DNA from: Piscicola geometra
Lineage: Eukaryota; Annelida; Clitellata; Hirudinida; Piscicolidae
Assembly (NCBI GenBank): GCA_943735955.1
Contig: OX030958.1
Span: forward strand, 5,569,626-5,633,625
DNA length: 64,000 bases
Reading direction: 5' to 3'
A program made the translations under genes and the position numbers. Shown here piece by piece: positions 62,685-64,000 of the stretch. Under the pieces are notes generated by a model. It worked only from the letters and a program-made list of their open reading frames with translations, was not told where the DNA came from and ran no database searches. The number at the start of each line of letters is the position of its first letter. Position 1 is the stretch's first letter.

Positions 62685-64000
62685 AGGACCACGTCATTTT
62701 TTTTCCCTAAAATCTCTGAGGACTTTCTCTCGAGCGTGCATTTGCACTTGTGGACTTGTTCGGAACACCTGCAGCAGCAACCGTACGATCCTTCCTTGGG
62801 CCAACTGTGTGCCTCCATCCTGCAGTGCATGATAGTGCTCTCCAGGTGCTCTCGATGATGATGATGATGATGGAGATGAAGATGATGATGATGCTGATGA
62901 TGATGAGGATGATTAGGATGATGACGGTGTTTTAATTTAGTCGTGTTTTTTTATTGATATTGTTGTGTTGAGCGTTGTTCTTTCCGTGTTATAGTGTGCT
63001 TCAATGAACCACCAAGTAATTATGAATCTTGTAGATTTTTGTTTTTGAATTACATTACATCATACGTCTTTAATTCTCAACACTCCACACCACACCACAC
63101 TCTACTTTTAAATCATTTCACATCACACCATACCACACCACTTCACACCACCACACCATTCCACCAAGCAGAAGTAGTGCCAACGTCAAAGCAGTTTCCA
63201 GTGATGAATTTGTGCAACTTCTCTTTAGTATTTTTGAAGCCCTACATCGCAAGGTACTCTTCATTTATTTGTCTATTCATCTTTTTATTCATTCATCCTA
63301 AATCCATAAATCCATCCATCCTTAATTCATAAATCCATCCATCCTTAATTCATAAATCCATCCAACCATTTACCTATCCATTTATCTTTTCATCCATCCG
63401 TTCATATTTAATACATCTATCTCTCTGTGTATCAATATTTATTTTTTTAAACATTTCCATCGTGTACCGTTTGCCACCACCAACACTACAGCAGCCTGAG
63501 TGCACGCACGCGAAAGACTTTATGGACCTTTTCTTTTTCTTCCTCGAATGCCTCTACGACCCTTGCTTCTTTTGGAGACAGACCCTTGACAGGTGCTCTA
63601 GGCGTGGTTGTGTGCATGGAAGGGTTGAAGAATAGGAAGATGGGTGGATGGTGCATGGAAGGGTGGATGAGTAGAAAGGTGGGTAAATGGGTGCATGAGT
63701 GCATGAATAAATGGATGAATGAATAAATGGAGGAATGGATGCATGGAAGGATAAATAGATGGGTGGATGAATAATAAGATGGATGCATGGCTGAGTGGAT
63801 GGATGACTCAGACGAGAGGAAAAGAAGAGGATTTGTAAAAAATTGAAAATGAAAAGAGATAAGATTGTTCACAAAAGACCTCCCGCCTCTTTTCATGATC
63901 CCCTCATAAACCATCCAGGTCTTCCGAACCTGAACAGTCTGTTGGGGATGTTGGCAGTGCTCAGACGACACCAAAGAAATCAGCAGAGGCAAGCAAACAC
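61892..64000 (+). CDS. NBEAL1/2-like (neurobeachin-like, BEACH family) protein, N-terminal exons, partial
   Basis: Six exons (61892-61948, 62074-62165, 62687-62845, 63172-63253, 63495-63592, 63919-64000+) join in consistent phase (0, 2, 2, 0, 2). The segment with SILQCMIVLSRSSANVKA..DEFVQLLFSIFEALHRK and then FMDLFFFFLECLYDPCFFWR aligns by eye with the helical N-terminal region of NBEAL1/NBEAL2 (..LFIILCRNL.NVE.., then ..ALLLCE.L.DPY..WR). BEACH proteins are very large scaffolds for vesicle traffic and granule biogenesis; the defining PH-BEACH-WD40 part would lie beyond the window. The first ATG seen is at 61892, but a TTTTTTTAAG acceptor just before it leaves open that this is an internal exon. 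A Ser/Glu/Pro-rich linker follows in the last exon. Confidence 0.65.
62074..62165 (+). CDS. NBEAL-like gene, exon 2
   Basis: Acceptor ACCACCATAG, phase 0 in, phase 2 out at CG|GTTGGT. Encodes SDKESLTEALKRFIWPHMS and VITCNYRGLPQ. Confidence 0.6.
62203..62267. repeat. (GAT)n microsatellite
   Basis: About 20 GAT units with one GGT variant, in the intron after exon 2. Confidence 0.95.
62275..62415 (+). mobile_element. SINE copy related to the one at 20.5 kb
   Basis: CGGCTTGACCAAGGGTTGAT, TCCTAGGTTTGAAAGCAACT and GATGCCCTAGTAATC parallel the minus-strand element at 20460-20632 in the same order. This copy lacks the first part of the tRNA head and ends in a short (GAT)n tail. Confidence 0.5.
62600..62686. 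repeat. (CA)n microsatellite abutting a 3' splice site
   Basis: About 85 bases of CA ending ..CACTCACACAG, whose last AG (62685-62686) is the inferred acceptor of the next exon. Confidence 0.97.
62687..62845 (+). CDS. NBEAL-like gene, exon 3
   Basis: Phase 2 in, phase 2 out at AG|GTGCTC. Encodes FPKISEDFLSSVHLHLWTCS, EHLQQQPYDPSLGQLCAS and ILQCMIVLS. The phase-2 join to exon 2 is consistent only with this acceptor. Confidence 0.65.
62854..62927. repeat. (GAT)n microsatellite, interrupted
   Basis: GAT units with GGA, GAA, GCT and TTA interruptions, starting eight bases after the exon 3 boundary. Confidence 0.9.
63172..63253 (+). CDS. NBEAL-like gene, exon 4
   Basis: Acceptor CACCAAGCAG, phase 2 in, phase 0 out at AAG|GTACTC. 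Encodes SSANVKAVSSDEFVQLLFSI and FEALHRK. Confidence 0.65.
63290..63420. repeat. Short tandem repeats (CCAT / TCCTTAATTCATAAATCCA)
   Basis: A 24-base unit, CCATCCATCCTTAATTCATA plus AATC, is repeated imperfectly about three times and grades into CCAT units. Confidence 0.75.
63495..63592 (+). CDS. NBEAL-like gene, exon 5
   Basis: A tandem CAGCAG acceptor allows a start at 63492 or 63495, adding or omitting one Gln without changing phase. Phase 2 out at AG|GTGCTC. Encodes PECTHAKDFMDLFFFFLECL and YDPCFFWRQTLD, the best family match in this gene. Confidence 0.68.
63600..63810. repeat. Degenerate (ATGG)n tract
   Basis: Imperfect TGGATGAATGGATG-type units fill most of the intron after exon 5. 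Confidence 0.8.
63919..64000 (+). CDS. NBEAL-like gene, exon 6, cut by the window end
   Basis: Acceptor AAACCATCCAG, phase 2 in. Encodes SSEPEQSVGDVGSAQTTPKK.., a polar linker, open to the end of the window. Confidence 0.55.

Overview
The window is nuclear DNA of an animal, most likely an invertebrate. It is strongly AT-rich and has long introns with conventional GT..AG borders. Its recognisable content is metazoan: an invertebrate-type (destabilase-like) lysozyme, the amino-terminal exons of a neurobeachin-like BEACH protein, CR1/L2-like and other LINE relics, mariner and hAT relics, and tRNA-derived SINEs. I cannot name the species; the i-type lysozyme and repeats would fit a lophotrochozoan or another marine invertebrate, but this is only a guess. 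Tryptophan is TGG and open reading ends at TAA, TAG and TGA, so the standard code fits.

Layout. 1-375: GC-rich TTCCCG-type subterminal repeats, probably one end of a hAT-like transposon. 520-993 (minus): three exons of an i-type lysozyme with a premature TAA. 1000-8170: AT-rich DNA with no gene seen and one long (TA)n. 8171-11303 (plus): a Lys/Asn-rich reading frame of about 935 codons in three exons, unrecognised. 11304-17941: mostly unassigned DNA with a LINE tail, a 56-bp tandem duplication and a small GC island with YY1-like motifs. 17942-47822 (plus): one very long gene whose 17 visible exons join in a consistent phase to 2,050 codons plus stop. It encodes a large multi-pass membrane protein that I do not recognise. 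Its introns hold more than 2.5 kb of simple repeats ((TG)n, (AGT)n, (GT)n), hAT, mariner, LINE and SINE relics, and two candidate minus-strand terminal exons. 48010-61880: a gene desert with one intact SINE, a CR1/L2-like LINE relic carrying an internal 155-bp duplication, and a second LINE relic. 61892-64000 (plus): first visible exons of an NBEAL1/2-like gene, running off the window; a (CA)n tract directly abuts one of its 3' splice sites.

How the parts relate. There is no operon logic here. The genes are independent eukaryotic units, apart from the possibility that the 8-11 kb gene and the 18-48 kb gene are one transcription unit, because the donor after 10957 and the acceptor before 17942 are both phase 0. 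All gene models were made by eye from splice signals and reading-frame continuity, and no transcript evidence was available. I found no CRISPR array, no rRNA and no intact canonical tRNA gene.
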